NCBI GenBank assembly: GCA_030770425.1
Contig: JASJFT010000054.1
Span: 1-64,000 of the forward strand
Length of the DNA: 64,000 nt
Reading direction: 5' to 3'
Source of the DNA: Darksidea phi
Lineage: Eukaryota; Ascomycota; Dothideomycetes; Pleosporales; Lentitheciaceae
Of this stretch, positions 22,981-35,979 are shown one piece after another (the first letter of the stretch is position 1; every line of letters starts with the position of its first letter). Position numbers and translations under genes: made by a program. A model generated the notes under the pieces. The model did no database searches. It was not told the DNA's origin and saw only the letters and a list, made by a program, of their open reading frames with translations.

Positions 22981-25900
22981 TTACTTCATCTCGGCGGCAG
23001 TTGTTGCCTGAACTACGCTGGTGCCATCGACAAATCTAGTACGGAATATTCGGTTAGCGTTCTGGAACATGCCGTCTTTGAGAGAAACGACGATGAACTG
23101 CGAGCCCTTGAATCTCGTCTTGATAAGACGTCCGATGTTTTGTGTATGTGAAAGATCGAGCGCGGCGTCGACCTCGTCAAGAATGTACATAGGCGCCGGC
23201 TTGAACTGCAGCAGCGCCATAATGAGCGACAGTGCGATTAGCGAGCTGAGATGCTTTAGTATCAACATCATTTGCTGGCGGGCTGCGACTTACCGTTGAC
23301 CACCACTCAGCTCGGTCAGAGACTGTTTCCAGACCTTGCCTAGCATGACCTTCACCTCAAGACCGTCCGAGATGGTTTTGCCTTCGGGCGGATCAAGCTT
23401 GGCAAAGCTACCTGGCAGAAGCTCGTTGAAGATCTGCCCAAAGTCCCCATTGACCTTGCTCCATGTCTTGTGTAAAGCTTCCTTTTTGTACTCATCGAGC
23501 TTGACGATCGTCTCTTCTATCTTCTTCTTGTCCTTGATGACAATTGACATGTTCCTCTTTAGGCTAGCTTCCTTCTTCTCGACACTGTCAATCATGGCCA
23601 TGACCTTGGGATTGATCTTGTTCTTCATGCCGCGCAACCGTTCGTCCATGGTCTTGCGTCTGGCTTTGCAATCAGACATATTCAGACCCTTGAAGTCGTA
23701 AGGTGTTCCAGATCGCCCGAAGAGCTCAGACTCGTCCGCGATCCAATCGTGCTCTTTCTGCAAGGCCTGAAGATTCCCTGATGCCGCATCTCGTTCTTTG
23801 TGGAATCGTTCAATCTCGTGACCAAGCTTTTGTTGCTCTAGGCTTGCTTCGGTGATGGCGGAGTTCTTCGACCTGATAGTATCTTCCAGTGCGTGCAGTT
23901 CGTCGTCAAAGCCAGTAAGTTTAGCTTGTTCATCGGCCAGATTGGCCTGAGCAAGATCATGAGCATCCTTGACTTGAGCCTGCTCCACAATCAGAGCATC
24001 GATCTCTTCTTGCTGAGCCTTGAGCGTAGCCTCAACATCCTCAAGCTGCTCTTGGGCCGCTGCTAAATCACTTCCACATTGCTCTGACTCTACCATGGCC
24101 TCCCGCATTTCCGACTGAAGCGGCTTGATAGAGGCACTATTTTTGCTTAACGCCTTCTTGAGTTTGTCCAACGAGGACTGCAGCTCAGCAAGCTTGCTAC
24201 CCTTATTGTTGTTGAACTCATTCATATCCCTTTCGATTCGTTTCGTCTCTTTCGTCGCTTCGTCCTGCCTTTCTTTGGCACTTTTGATGTTCTCCTTAAG
24301 CTGTATTATGGTCTGCTTCATCTCCTCGACTGCTTGAATGATCTGATCACGATTAGTCCAACTGCTAATAGGGACACATGGGGAGATTTGGTACATACCG
24401 ATGAGGAGGAATTGCCGCTGATCTGCTCTTCTGTGAGCTTGATCTCGTGCGTCTTGAGATCAAGGTCTTGTTTCGTTTGTCGCGCAGCGTCGAGCTTCTT
24501 CTTCTCCTTGGCTATAGTGGCTTGAAGTGTAGCAAGCTGCCTCTCTTGCGATTGGAGATCCTTGGTGATTTCGTTGAGCTTCTGTAGCGTTACAAGGACG
24601 CCGCTAGTTTGCGGCGCGCTTCCTCCAGATAGAGTGCCTGCAGGATCGTAGACGTCACCTTCCAGTGTCACGCTCTTCATTCGAACAGCGGGATCGAAGG
24701 TAACCCGCTTCGCCGTCTCCGCGTCTTCGCAGACTAATGTTGAGCCAAAAACGTATTCCATGGCAGCGGTGACCTCGTCATCATATCCGATCAGTGACAG
24801 TGCAAGATCTACCTTGCCTGGCGCAAGCTTTTGAGCGGCCCCGACCTTTTCGGCGGAGGCTTTGAAAGCTGCAATCTTGTTGAGCGGGATGATAGTGACA
24901 CGCTTCTTAAGCTTGCCGTTCTGAAGCAATTGAGTACCCGTGTCTGCCGAGTCCACGACGACGTTGTAGAGACGGCCGCCAGCGCAGATTTCCAGAGCTG
25001 TACCTGCCCGAGTGTGTTCCTTTCCTAAAGCGAACAACTGAGCGACCAGGCCCTTGACGCGTGATCGATCAAAATTGGGCAAAGGGTCATTGTAGCTGAA
25101 GTCGATGTTCGCAACCTTCCGTTTCAGACCATCGGCTTGCTGCCTCAAGTCGCGGATGCGGGCCTGAAGGTGGGACTCTTGCTGGTATAGTTCTGACTCC
25201 TTTCCAGGCTCGAAGCCCATCTTGGTAAGCTCAGATTCCAGCCTCTTCGCTTGGGTCTTCAACGCTTCAAGATCCTTGAGGAGACCTGAGTTCTGTTCCT
25301 TGGCTTTCTTCGCTTTTGGCTCGTCTTCTTTGATCTGCTTCTCCAAATGCGTAATCTTTAGCTTGTTCTGCTCTTGCTCGGTAGAAGCAGCACTAGCACG
25401 ATTCCTGGCTTCTTGCAGCTGACCCTGGTAGCCACTTTCCTGGCCCTCTTTTGAAGCCACGCCGGTCTGGAGGGTTTGCAATAACTCCTCCTTCTTCTCG
25501 ACCTCCTCGGTCTGTTTGGCTAGCTCATCGTGAGCGGTCTTGTACTTTTCTTGGAGTTTCTCGTATGCCTTGGTCTTCTCCTGCAGCTGCTTCTGGAGGT
25601 CCTTGACGCTTTTTTGGATACCCTTCTGTCGGTCTTTCTCTTCGGCTATGCTCGTGTTTTTCAGATCAAGTACGGTTGTCATCCGGACCATCTCATGTGA
25701 ATGCGTCTTGACCTCTTCCTCCAGCGCTTGGAATTTGCCCCCTTTCCGGAGTTCCTTTTCTCGGGTGGCCTTGACTTTCTTGATATCTTCCTGAAGGAAC
25801 TCGATCTCCCCTTTCATCCGCACAGCCGACTCTTCCAGGTCCTTCGCTCGCTGCTTCTTGGCGTCCAAGTCATCTCCAGACTGCCGCAGTCTTTCCTTGT

Positions 25901-26722
25901 ACCGTATATAGTCGTGTGCGACAACGAGCCGCGTCAACCTTTCGAGGTCGCTCTGGGTCTGCTGGAAGTCCAGGAAAGCACGCTTTTCTGTCCGCAGCTT
26001 TTCCAACTTGGGGTCGATCTCATCTCGTAGTAGTTCAGCGATCTCCTGGACCTTCATCTCCTTCTTCGCCATCGTCTTGTAAGCCTTGTCCCGCCTATCT
26101 TCGAACATGCGCGTACCGGCGGCCTCCTCGAGCATGGCCAATATCTCCACCGCCTTCATGTTCAACACCTTCGTTATTCGCCCCTGCATGATGAGGAAGT
26201 TGGGGTTGTTGATGTTGAGCTGAACGGACTGGAAAAGGTTCTGAATGCTCTGCTGTTGCGCGCGGTGGCCATTTATGAGGTATTTGCTCGCTCCACCGAG
26301 GACAATTTGTCTTGTTACCGAGATCTGAGCATGCTCTTCGAAGCCGACGGGGCTGGTCGACTTGTCGCGATTGTCGAAAACGATGGTGACGCTAGCTTTT
26401 GTGACTCCGGCTTGTCCGCGCTTGTAAATGAGGTCCTGCGCGCTGCTGTCAGTTATCGTCGCTTTAGGCGCACGCACAAATTTACCTGGAGGTTCTGAGC
26501 GCGAACAGTGCTCATGTTCGTTATACCGAGAACAAAGCATATTGCGTCCAAGATGTTAGACTTCCCGGACCCGTTCAGACCGGTAATCGAGTTGAAGCTG
26601 TCGTCCCACCCGGAAATGACGGTGCGGACGGCGTACGATTTGAAGCCCTAGAAAAAGGTTAGGGGCAGGCGCGCACACCAAGTAGGCATAATTACATCAA
26701 TGACGAGTTCTACAATCCTCAT
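22981..26722 (-). CDS. SMC2: condensin subunit SMC2
   Basis: Five exons: 26722..26696, 26647..26486, 26435..24399, 24342..23294 and 23245..22981, giving 1179 residues, normal for SMC2. Exon 1 encodes only MRIVELVID, leading into [15 protein letters not shown]. The Walker A motif GLNGSGKSN is in exon 2. Two long coiled coils flank a hinge (around [12 protein letters not shown] upstream to [20 protein letters not shown]). The ABC signature LSGGQR is split by the last intron, followed by Walker [22 protein letters not shown]2 pairs with SMC4 in condensin and compacts chromosomes using [15 protein letters not shown] and [19 protein letters not shown] are specific to SMC2. All introns are phase-consistent GT-AG. 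Confidence 0.97.
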
Positions 26723-27497
26723 AGTGGCGGCATATGCTGTTGTTGTTGGGTGTTTTGTTGTTGTGTTTACGCCCGCGCTGACTTGGAGTTGCATGACATA
26801 AGCGAAATTCCGCCTTTCGCGTTCTCACGTGAAAGCTCTGCGACCCCTCCCCAGACAATCACTCTTTCGCCACGCATCTCATCTGAAAACAAGATGTGTT
26901 AACGCGCCTCTGATCCTGTATCGTAGTTCAATTCTCCCTGGGCCGCCGGCTCCATTTCCGCGTATGGGCATGCGCCGCGACACCCCTCCCCCTTCTTTGC
27001 GCTTGTGCACGCTGAAGGAACCACTATCCTATTGCGTATAGTCAGGGCGACCCCAGTTACATTCGCCTCCATCTTGCAGCTGACCGTCCTGCTCAGAAAT
27101 GGTCCGTTAGGCTGAATCCCTGGGTACGCCTCATGTTTGTCGTACAAACATGTTCTCTACAAGCTTGTCCAATTCCTCATATCTCATTTGTGCGTCTCGA
27201 ACCAAAGTCATTACCGCCAGACACATCCCAAGCTTCTGTCAAGCGGGACACTGAAAGCTTGGGTCGTGTGGAACTAGCGATGTGGGGTGTCACAATACCG
27301 AAGGGGCATTTGGATATTCAACCGTCCCAATGGCAGCTTTATCTCCATATTAATCCGTGCTAGACGTTCGCCATCGCAAGGGTATGTCGCGTTCAGATAA
27401 CGAACCTCATTTACGTAAACTTTCAGCATCCATTGCTTGATGGCTTCCCACGGTATCATTCCACCATACACCAACTCCACCGGCTCTTGCTTTCTCG
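26723..27497. promoter_or_regulatory. divergent promoter region, SMC2 / OPT transporter
   Basis: 775 bp between divergent starts. It contains a palindromic TCACGTGA (26825..26832), an E-box of the type bound by bHLH factors. Short open frames here have no recognisable content. Confidence 0.5.
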
Positions 27498-30118
27498 ATG
27501 GCACGCCGAAGTCGCAGAATGGCGTCACTTGCTAGTCGGCTTAGGCTGAAGTCTGCTGATCAAAAGACGACACCAAAGCGCACTGAAACTACTGTAGCCA
27601 AAGCAACTGACATCGCAGACAGGAGAAACCCTGAGAAAGTCGATACCACAATGACTGACTCTGAGAAGCCAATTGAGCAGGTCATGGCGTCTGACACTCA
27701 ACATGTCTTCGAAGATGAAGCCGACGTAGCAGAAGATCTTCCAGACGACGTCCGCGAACTCCCCAGGATCGTGCGCAACATTGTCAGTCTGGAGGACGAT
27801 CCGAGCGCGCCGACGCTGACCTTCCGCTACTTCTTGCTTTGCTTTATCTTCGTTCCACCAGGCGCCATCCTTTTCCAGATGGGAATATACAGGACGACCG
27901 CCGCTGTGTACCCGGTTCTGTTCGTCCAGATCGGTGAGTTGGCTAATCTTTGACCTAAGGGCAACTGCTAACAGCTGTCTAGCATCTCACTATGTCGGCC
28001 AATGGCTCGCCAGTGTGCTCCCTAAGAAAACTGTGCGAATCCCTTTCACAAAGTTCGGCTTCAGTCTCAACCCCGGACCATGGTCGGCGAAAGGTATGTA
28101 ACATTGTCGAGTTGTACGCTTCAGAAGTTGATAGCAATCAGAAAACGTACTAGTCACAGTGACTGCCGCATCTGGAGCGACTTCGAACGCAGCATGGGCA
28201 AGCATTTCACTCGCCCAACTGTACTACGATACCTACATTCCTGCGGCAGCGTCGATCTTTTTCATGTGGGCTATCGTTTATATCGGTTATGCTATGGCCG
28301 CTTTAGCTCGACAATTCCTCCTCTATGAACCTGTCTATACCTGGCCTTATGCTTTGATGCAGACCGCCGTCTTTGAAACTCTAAACAAGTCAGTTGCTGA
28401 CTCTTGGCGGGCCAAAAAGCAAAAGTATGTCTTCTTTGGAACTTTCACTTTCATCATACTCTGGCAATTCTTACCCGAATATGTATTTCCAATGCTGAGC
28501 TCCCTCTCGTTCCTCTGTTGGGTAGCTCCTCGTAACCCAGTGGCCAATTTCATCGGCGCTGGTATAGGGGGCATGGGATTCTTGAATCTCTCGCTAGACT
28601 GGGCAAATATTAGCAACACGTCGCTTTTAAGCCCCATGGTAGTCCCTTTCTGGACAACCGTTGTGCTTATGATTGCCTTCGTCTTCAATTGCTGGGTTCT
28701 GCTACCGGCTGCCAAGTGGGGTAGCCTTGGAGAGTGGAAGCACAACCTCATGTCAAATCGGATTTTCCTCGAGAATGGCACTAGGTACCCCGCAAACGCC
28801 TTGATTACGCCTGATCTACACTTCAATGAGACTGCCTACAAGGAATTCGGCCCAGTGTATATGGGTACACAAGCTATTTGGGCGCTTTTCTTCGACTACT
28901 CGTCGTACATCTCGGCTCTCACATGGATGGCACTATTCGGCTACTCACAGATCCGGGATACTCTCAAGAAACTTCACACAAGGACTAAACACAAGGGAAA
29001 CGACACTGTGAACGACTTCTACACCGATCGACTCAATGTGCTCATGCGCTCGTACCCAGAAGTCCCGTTGTGGTGGTATGTAGCGCTCTTTGTTGCATCC
29101 TTTGTGACAATCATCACAATCCTAGCATGCGGGTACTTCTTTATCCCGATATGGACCTTCCTAGTCGCCGTTGCAAGTTCTGGTGTCATGATTCTCCCTT
29201 TCGGCTGGCTGTACTCGTTTTCGAGCTTCCAGGTTCCCATAGGATCTTTCAATGAGGTGTGTTTCTTTCCGATCTTCCAATCCAAGCATTCATTGACGTT
29301 AAACAAGCTACTGTACGGCTTCATGGTCAACGCAATAGGCGGCCACAGACACCCCGCTGGCGCCACAGCATACGGCTCCATAGCTGGCGACATCTGGTAC
29401 CGCGCACAGTACATGCTCCAAGACCAGAAGATTGGCCATTACATGCACGTCCCGCCCCGCGCCATCTTCTTCAGCCAGATTTTCGGCGAACTCATAGGCG
29501 TGCCTATCAACTACGGTGTCATACAGTGGGTCTTGAAATCGAAAGGCGACTACATTCTAGGCAACAAAAAGGATCCGCTCAAGCAATGGACCGGTCAATC
29601 ACTCGCAAACTACAATGCTATAGGTGTCCAGTACGTTCTCATCGGTCCCAAGCGCTTGTTTTCACAGCATATGTTCAAGCCATTACCATGGGCATTTTTG
29701 TATGGTGCTGTGACTCCGTTGGTGCTCTACGCACTCCATCGAGCATTCCCAAGGTCGAAGCTCAAATTCCATCTTTGTAAGTGCATTCAGTCATCAACCT
29801 CGCTCCACCGCTGACCGACCTTACACAGGGAACGTAACCATCTTCGGCGCGGGCATCGCCCAATTCTACGGCAACCTCTCCACCGGATACATTTCCCGCT
29901 TCATCGTCGGCTACATCTGCATGCGCTACTACTACCGGCGCCGCTTCGAGACTTGGAAACGCTACAATTATATCATCGCCGCCGCTCTCGACGCTGGTTT
30001 CAATGTAGCTATGTTACTCATGTTCATCTTCTTTTCGAGCGGGAAACAGGTGATTATGCCGCATTGGTGGGGTAACAATGAGACGAGCGTAGAGAGATGC
30101 TTTGCGCTCGACGAGTAG
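27498..30118 (+). CDS. OPT-family oligopeptide transporter
   Basis: Five exons: 27498..27933, 27983..28093, 28142..29256, 29308..29776 and 29829..30118, giving 806 residues. The third intron (29257..29307, 51 bp) is in frame without a stop, but removing it joins PIGSFNE to LLYGFMVNAIGGHRHPAG, the conserved OPT arrangement. Family motifs are SLNPGPWSAKEN, GPVYMGTQAIWALFFDYSSY, AGDIWYRAQYMLQDQKIGHY and FGELIGVPINYGV. The protein has about a dozen or more hydrophobic helices after a polar N-terminus of ~110 residues and ends in VIMPHWWGNN. OPT proteins import small peptides, glutathione or metal chelates by proton symport; the substrate here is not visible. A second ATG at 27519 is a possible start. 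Confidence 0.95.
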
Positions 30119-31308
30119 AGATTCGGCGGAACGCGGCCCTATATGTGGATATATGGGGTGGATTGCGTATAAAGGTTAGAAGGAAGTGAGTCCAGAGATG
30201 CAGATAACAGGCCATGGTATGAATCAGAATCAACCCGAGAATGAGTGTGCTAGCTTAAATAGCTCCTCGCAGTCCCTAGGGCCGAACGAGAAGATCGAAC
30301 TTGCGCCCATCTAGGTATTAATATCTGCAGTTTTAAATGAGATTGTGGAGTTACGCCGGCGACTAATATTCATTTAACCTTTAATACCGCTACCTTCGCT
30401 ACCACCTAAAAACCAATAAGAAAAGCCTTAAACGCTATACCCCATCTTCTAATAACCCTCCCTATATAAAATCGTTTTGATAGTATATCTTGTGTTATTT
30501 TGGTTTCTTCCCTAGTACTACTACGCATGGAAAATCTTCCATCCTCCTCCCACATCCCCATCCCCATCCCCATCCGCATCAAGCAAAATCCGCATCCGCA
30601 TCCGCATCCGCATCCACAATTCCACAACCCCCAAAAGCGCAAAACCACACCTTGCATTGCACAAATCAAACATACACCTAATCAGCCTAGCTAGATAATA
30701 AAACCCATCGTATACGGAAACCAAACTCCAGGCTTTGAAAAGGCTGCATCTACGACAGTAGTATCGCGTTCTCTTACAGCAGGGGAAAATATATCACTGT
30801 CTCCTGTCTGCGCACATCTTTTAGCTCGCTTGAACGTAGGCGAAAGATACACGCTGACGTTGGACGGACTAAGGGCTCGATTTGATGTGCGTATCTCCTG
30901 GGCTCGCTGTGGAATCAGTGCTCCGCTCGACTTCAGCATGAATGGCATCTTGGTATATTTCATGGACTTTCGCACATCGATATCCACTGATGCTTTAATT
31001 TGAATCGGCTAGGTACTGAACACACTGGGTTCACTAGCATATTTCCAGAAAGATTCTACTGTGGATTACGCTTCGACAGAAGATCAGCTGGCTCGAAAGA
31101 AGCGAAGATCAGGCAAGTATTTTAATTAGCAGATGAAGAAAACGTTAACCGAAGCGGTGCCGTAGCAGAGAAACATGTTCCATTACATATTTTCCATACA
31201 ATACCCAAGAATCCCATACACCCACGCAAATAACTCAGGTCCTAGGTCGTTGCTCATGATGAGGACACTCCAGGCTAAAGATGTCCAAACAGCTATCAAT
31301 CAAACACC
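30119..31308. other. convergent intergenic region between OPT and LEU1
   Basis: About 1.2 kb between the 3' ends of the OPT and LEU1 genes, so no promoter is required. It contains hexamer repeats (30553..30614) and AT-rich stretches around 30,310-30,420. No convincing coding frame was seen. Confidence 0.5.
30553..30614. repeat. hexanucleotide microsatellites (CATCCC)n and (CATCCG)n
   Basis: Two adjacent short arrays: about four copies of CATCCC/CCCCAT, a short interruption, then about four copies of CCGCAT. They differ by one base in the unit, so one may derive from the other. Confidence 0.85.
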
Positions 31309-33784
31309 CTACCATTCCAACGGCTCTTTAATCTCCTCTCCGCGATTCGTCTTGGGCACACCCACAGCCTCGACCTTGACCGGCCCCTTACGATGCCTGG
31401 CCAAATATCCACTACCATCCAGCCATGGCCATTCCCTTGTCCTCCTTGCCTCGTGCCGCTCAATCTGATCCACCTTGCCCATCGTCAACGCGATATCATC
31501 GAGGCCATTGACGAGGCAATGTTTCCTAAACTCCTCGACGTCGAACTTGGCTAGCTCGTTGCCGTCTGCGTCGCGGATAACTTGATTAGGGAGATCAACT
31601 TCAATCTCCTTTCCGGACTTCGCAACCTCAGCGACGCGGTTTAGCGCGTCGGTGTCCGTTATACGAATGGGTAGCATTCCGTTCTTGAAGGTATTGTTGA
31701 AGAAGATGTCGCCAAAGGAGGGAGCTATTACACACTTGATACCAAAATCAAGTAGGGCCCATGGAGCGTGTTCGCGAGAAGAGCCACAGCCGAAGTTCGG
31801 GCCGGTGCATACCAAGATCTTGGCCTGGCGGTATGGCTCCTGGTTTAGGATAAAGCTGGCATCGTCTTTGTCAGTGCCCGGCTGGTATCGCCATGCGTGG
31901 AAGAGGGCAGAGCCAAGACCGGAGCGCTTGATCGTCTTGAGGAACTGCTTGGGGATTATGGCGTCAGTATCGATGTTGGCAATGTCCATGGGCGCGGCGT
32001 AGCCACGGAGGGTTTCGAACTTGGGCATACCAGCCGATGTGCCTGTTGTTGATGTTGAGGAGGGATGCGAGACCGTGTCCACAGGCGCATCGACGATACG
32101 ATCCAGATCCTCATCGCTGCTGACTTCCTCCATATGCGCATCGAGCTCGACCTTGGGCGAACCCTTGGCAGCAGCCGTTGAGGGGGGCGCCAGTTTTCGT
32201 ACGTCGGCAAGATTGCCGACAATAGCAGCAGCAGCAGCCATGACGGGTGACATCAAATGTGTACGGCCACCAGCACCTTGCCGTCCCTCGAAGTTACGAT
32301 TCGAAGTAGACGCGCATCGTTCACCAGGCGAGAGAATATCGGGATTCATGCCCAGGCACATCGAGCAACCGGCTTCCCTCCACTCGAAGCCCGCATCGCT
32401 GAAAATCTTGTCTAGACCTTCGGCTTCGGCCTGCTGTTTAACAAGTCCGGAGCCGGGCACTATCATTGCACGCTTGATGTTTGGGGCGACCTTCTTCCCC
32501 TCGACAACGCGGGCCGCGGCGCGAAGATCTTCGATCCGGGCATTTGTGCAGGAGCCGATGAAGACTTTGTCCACCTGAATCTCCTGCATGGGAGTGCCGG
32601 CAGTCAAGCCCATGTATGCGAGTGCCTTTTTGCACGACTTCTTCTTGTCCTCGTCCTGGAAGTCGTCGGGACCGGGAACGACACCGGTGATGGGCACGAC
32701 ATCCTGAGGCGAGGTGCCCCATGAGACGGTAGGCGCTATGTCTTTGCAGTCGATGAAGATTTCGTGGTCCCACTTGGCGTCCTCGTCCGACTTCAGGGTC
32801 GACCAGTAGTTGACGGCCTTTTTCCATTCTGAGCTGTCGGCCTTGGGTGCAAGCGGACGGCCCTTGAGGTACTCAAAGGTGGTCTGGTCCGGGGCGACCA
32901 TGCCTGCCCTCGCGCCAGCCTCTATCGACATGTTGCATATCGACATGCGCGCTTCCATGCTCAGACCTCGAATGGCGGATCCGCAGAACTCAATGACGCA
33001 GCCAGTGCCGCCGGCCGTTCCGATGATTCCAATGACGTGGAGAATGATGTCCTTGCTGCTCACTCCTGGCGCCAGCTCTCCGTCGACCTGTACCTTCATG
33101 TTCTTGCTTCTACTTGTGATGAGGGTCTGTGTGGCAAGGACGTGCTCCACCTCGCTCGTGCCGATACCGAAGGCCAGCGCACCGAAGGCGCCATGTGTGG
33201 AAGTGTGACTGTCCCCGCAGACGACCGTGGTGCCGGGCAGTGTGAATCCCTGCTCGGGGCCGATGATGTGTACGATGCCCTGGCGCTTGTCGTCCAGGCC
33301 AAAGTATGTGAGGTCGAAGGCTTTGACGTTGTCCTCGAGGGTCATGCATTGCGTCCGTGACTCGGCTTCTTCAATGAACTTCTCGGTCGTGGTGAGGTTT
33401 TTGCGCGAGGCTGTGGGGATGTTCTGTGCGCGTCAGTGAGATAGGCGACGGGAGCACCAGGCAGCGGCAACGTACGTGATCGACGGTCGCGAGGGTGCAA
33501 TCAGGTCTCCGCACCCTTCGGCCCGCGTTCCGGAGGCCCTCGAATGCTTGCTATGCGTCGTGTGAGTGCCGGTCGCGTGCAGCGGGGCTTCTGTGATTTT
33601 CTTACCGGTGATGTCACCTCGTGGACCAGATGCCTGTCTGCGCGGCTGTCAGCGAGGGCGCGGACGGAGGCACGACGGCAAGCTCACCAATGTAGAGCAG
33701 GACATTGCCCTCCTGCTCGTCGACAATATGGTCTTCGAAGACCTTGTCGTACAGAGTCCGTGGTGGGCGCACGGCAGAGGGCAT
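31309..33784 (-). CDS. LEU1: 3-isopropylmalate dehydratase (fused LeuC-LeuD)
   Basis: Four exons: 33784..33688, 33637..33606, 33550..33476 and 33423..31309, giving 772 residues. Exon 2 is only 32 bp, but the join [17 protein letters not shown] is conserved in the family. The enzyme isomerises 2-isopropylmalate to 3-isopropylmalate in leucine synthesis. The aconitase-type large domain has [20 protein letters not shown] and the 4Fe-4S ligands in GSCTNAR and [12 protein letters not shown]. After an acidic linker, the LeuD-like swivel domain carries [19 protein letters not shown] and [14 protein letters not shown]. Bacteria encode these as two subunits; fungi fuse them. The start [19 protein letters not shown] fits the family. 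A CT-rich tract precedes the ATG on the coding strand. No LEU3-type site (CCGGNNNNCCGG) was spotted. Confidence 0.97.
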
Positions 33785-33866
33785 GCTCGCGGTTGCGTGG
33801 CACGAATGCTATGTACGATGGCGCTGCCCAGACGGGAGCAGTATAGAGAAAAGAAGGGAGAGGTGT

Positions 33867-33923
33867 CGGCGGCGGTGGCGGAGGAGGAGGAGGAGGAAGA
33901 GGAAGAGGAAGAGGAGGCAGATA
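33867..33923. repeat. purine-rich (GGA/GAAGAG)n tract upstream of LEU1
   Basis: GGAGGAGGAGGAGG passing into AGAGGAAGAGGAAGAGG on the plus strand, so a polypyrimidine tract on the LEU1 coding strand about 80-140 bp before its ATG. Such tracts are common in fungal core promoters and 5' UTRs. Confidence 0.8.
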
Positions 33924-34448
33924 AATGAGGACCAGCTTTGTGCACGGCGGTAGCTGGAGGGCGGCGAGGGAACTAAAGCTTCACGATCCGACTTCGGAGA
34001 GCTAGGCCTCGCCCAATTGCATGGGGCACAATTCGCTGCTATCTACCGCGCCTCGGTTCCTGCACGACGCAAGTAATTGTGCGCGTTGGCCGTGCGATGG
34101 CTGGACCATGGAGCTTAATCGCGCCATGGCTTTGTCTTTTGCCGCGGATCTTGCTGTTTCGGTGGAGTCGTGATGACATGTGTGGACATGGTGGAATGCT
34201 TCGTCGAAGAGCTCTCGCGGCGTCAATCGGTGGCCTGCCCCACCTGCCCTGCCTGCCCTGCCCGCCCTGCCCGCCTACCCCGCGCCACCCGTCAGCACGT
34301 CCGGAGAAGCTCCCATTCGCCACCCCCAACAACACCACGATTGGGAGCGCTGAGTGCCGAACCGTCCCGTGATTCCGCGTGCAGTCTGCCTTGCAAATAC
34401 AAACTTTGATCCTTGCCTATCCTACACTATCCTGCCGTCGCTGGCCGC
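33924..34448. promoter_or_regulatory. intergenic region: LEU1 promoter and ALG7 3' flank
   Basis: Upstream sequence of LEU1 beyond its CT tract. It contains a (CCTGC)n-type microsatellite at about 34233..34290. No gene is supported. Confidence 0.45.
34233..34290. repeat. (CCTGC/CCCGC)n pentanucleotide-like tract
   Basis: About ten imperfect copies of CCTGC, CCCGC and related 5-mers in a row, all C/T-rich on the plus strand. Confidence 0.7.
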
Positions 34449-35979
34449 CTACCAATTGTCCGCCGTGAATATGACCAGCGCCATGCGATGCCGTACGAGC
34501 AGCCCCACGATCCCGATGGCCGTCTGAAACACCAATAATCCCAACGCAAGGCGGTCCTCCCGCATCGGCCCAAACCAGACCAACCACAGGTTGATGAGCG
34601 TGAAGTTGGACGAGGACAGCACCCGGCCCTGCTCGTCCGTCTCCACGTCCAGCATCCGAAGCCGGTGCAGCAGCTTCAGACTCTCCGCTATCGGGCGGGC
34701 GAGGGGTTTCTTAAACTCGGCACGCGAGCATTCCAATAGACCCGTCCGTGCATTGAAGTGCGGCAGCCGATGTCGGGGGCACGGCACGATGTGGAATAGC
34801 TGCGGGGCGGAGTAGACAAAGTTGAACGCTTGAGGAAGAAGCAGCAGAATCAGCGTCTTGCTAAAGTGCCCAAGGATGCCGTCGACGGCGAAGACCATGC
34901 CTGCAAAGTAGCAGTATGTGTCCCCAACGAATACTTTAGCCGGGTACCAGTTGTGCTTCAAGAGGGCGAGCGACACCCCGATGAACGGCAGCAAGAGATA
35001 CAAGGAAAACAGATGCGAGTCGGTGGCAGGATGGGGGTAGGTGGTGAAGGGTGACAGATACAAGATATCATTAGCCACTATCAGCACCGCGATGACCAGG
35101 GACTGGGCCACTTCGATGCCGTTGATCCCGGCGAGGATGTTGATGCTGTTCGAGGAGAAGATGGAGAGCATAGCCATGTACACGTAGTACAGCCAGCCTG
35201 GTCTCATTAGCACCGTCTCACTGACCTGTCCTGTCGTCCGGCACCTACCGAGATCGAATAGCTCGCCCAGATACGGTCTCAGCGGTATCGGGACGACCAT
35301 CTGCGTCACGCCAAAGTCCACAAAGTAGACGATGAGCATGGGGATCGCAGCAACGGCGGGGATGAGAACCTTGTGTCGCCATCTGATGTCGAACAAGTCA
35401 TCGCCGATGCCGAGCAGCACCACACTTTGGAGCGAGAGCAGGGCAGAGAGGTACGACGCGAGCTGGAGCTCTGTTAGCGGACGCTTGCTCCAGCAAGGGG
35501 CCTAGTACCTTGTTGTGGGGGAATTTATGCAGCAGTCTGCCCGTTTCGACCTCCTCTAGCTCTTTGATGACGTCCCGATTACCGCCGCCGGACGTTGCAA
35601 CGACAATGTCTTTGTAGAATGGCCACGGAATGAAGGTTATCAGAGTAAACAGGTATACCACGGCACATACAGCGCCCATAGTCTCGGGGCTGCGTCACGT
35701 GAGCGACTATCGTAGAATGCATGCGTATGGTTGGCCGTACATCTCTGTTTGCTTGTGCTTACACAAATCTTTGCCCTTGAACCCCCGCCGCATGAACGCG
35801 TTCCCGAGCCATCGTATGAGGGCATAACAAAAGGCAAATGCGAGAGAGCTGAAGGCAATCGATGCGATCAGGGGCTCGCCGGAGCCGTCCTTGAAGGTGT
35901 TCAACAGGACGCCAACGCACGCCAAGGAGAGAGAAAGAAGCGAGTACGTCTCCGTCGAGCTCAGTGTGGACGACGCCAT
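34449..35979 (-). CDS. ALG7: UDP-GlcNAc:dolichyl-phosphate GlcNAc-1-phosphotransferase
   Basis: Four exons: 35979..35741, 35689..35509, 35462..35249 and 35197..34449, giving 460 residues. The enzyme makes dolichyl-PP-GlcNAc, the first step of N-glycan precursor assembly on the cytosolic ER face and the target of tunicamycin. Conserved motifs are IPETMGAVCAVVYL, KFPHNKLASYLSALLSLQ, LLGIGDDLFDIRWRHK, FSSNSINILAGINGIEV and KHNWYPAKVFVGDTY. About ten hydrophobic helices are visible. The last intron (35248..35198, 51 bp) has no stop and keeps frame, but its removal gives DLGWLYYVYMAML as in the family. Intron 1 contains a TCACGTGA E-box (35695..35702). The gene is divergent from SEH1. Confidence 0.96.
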
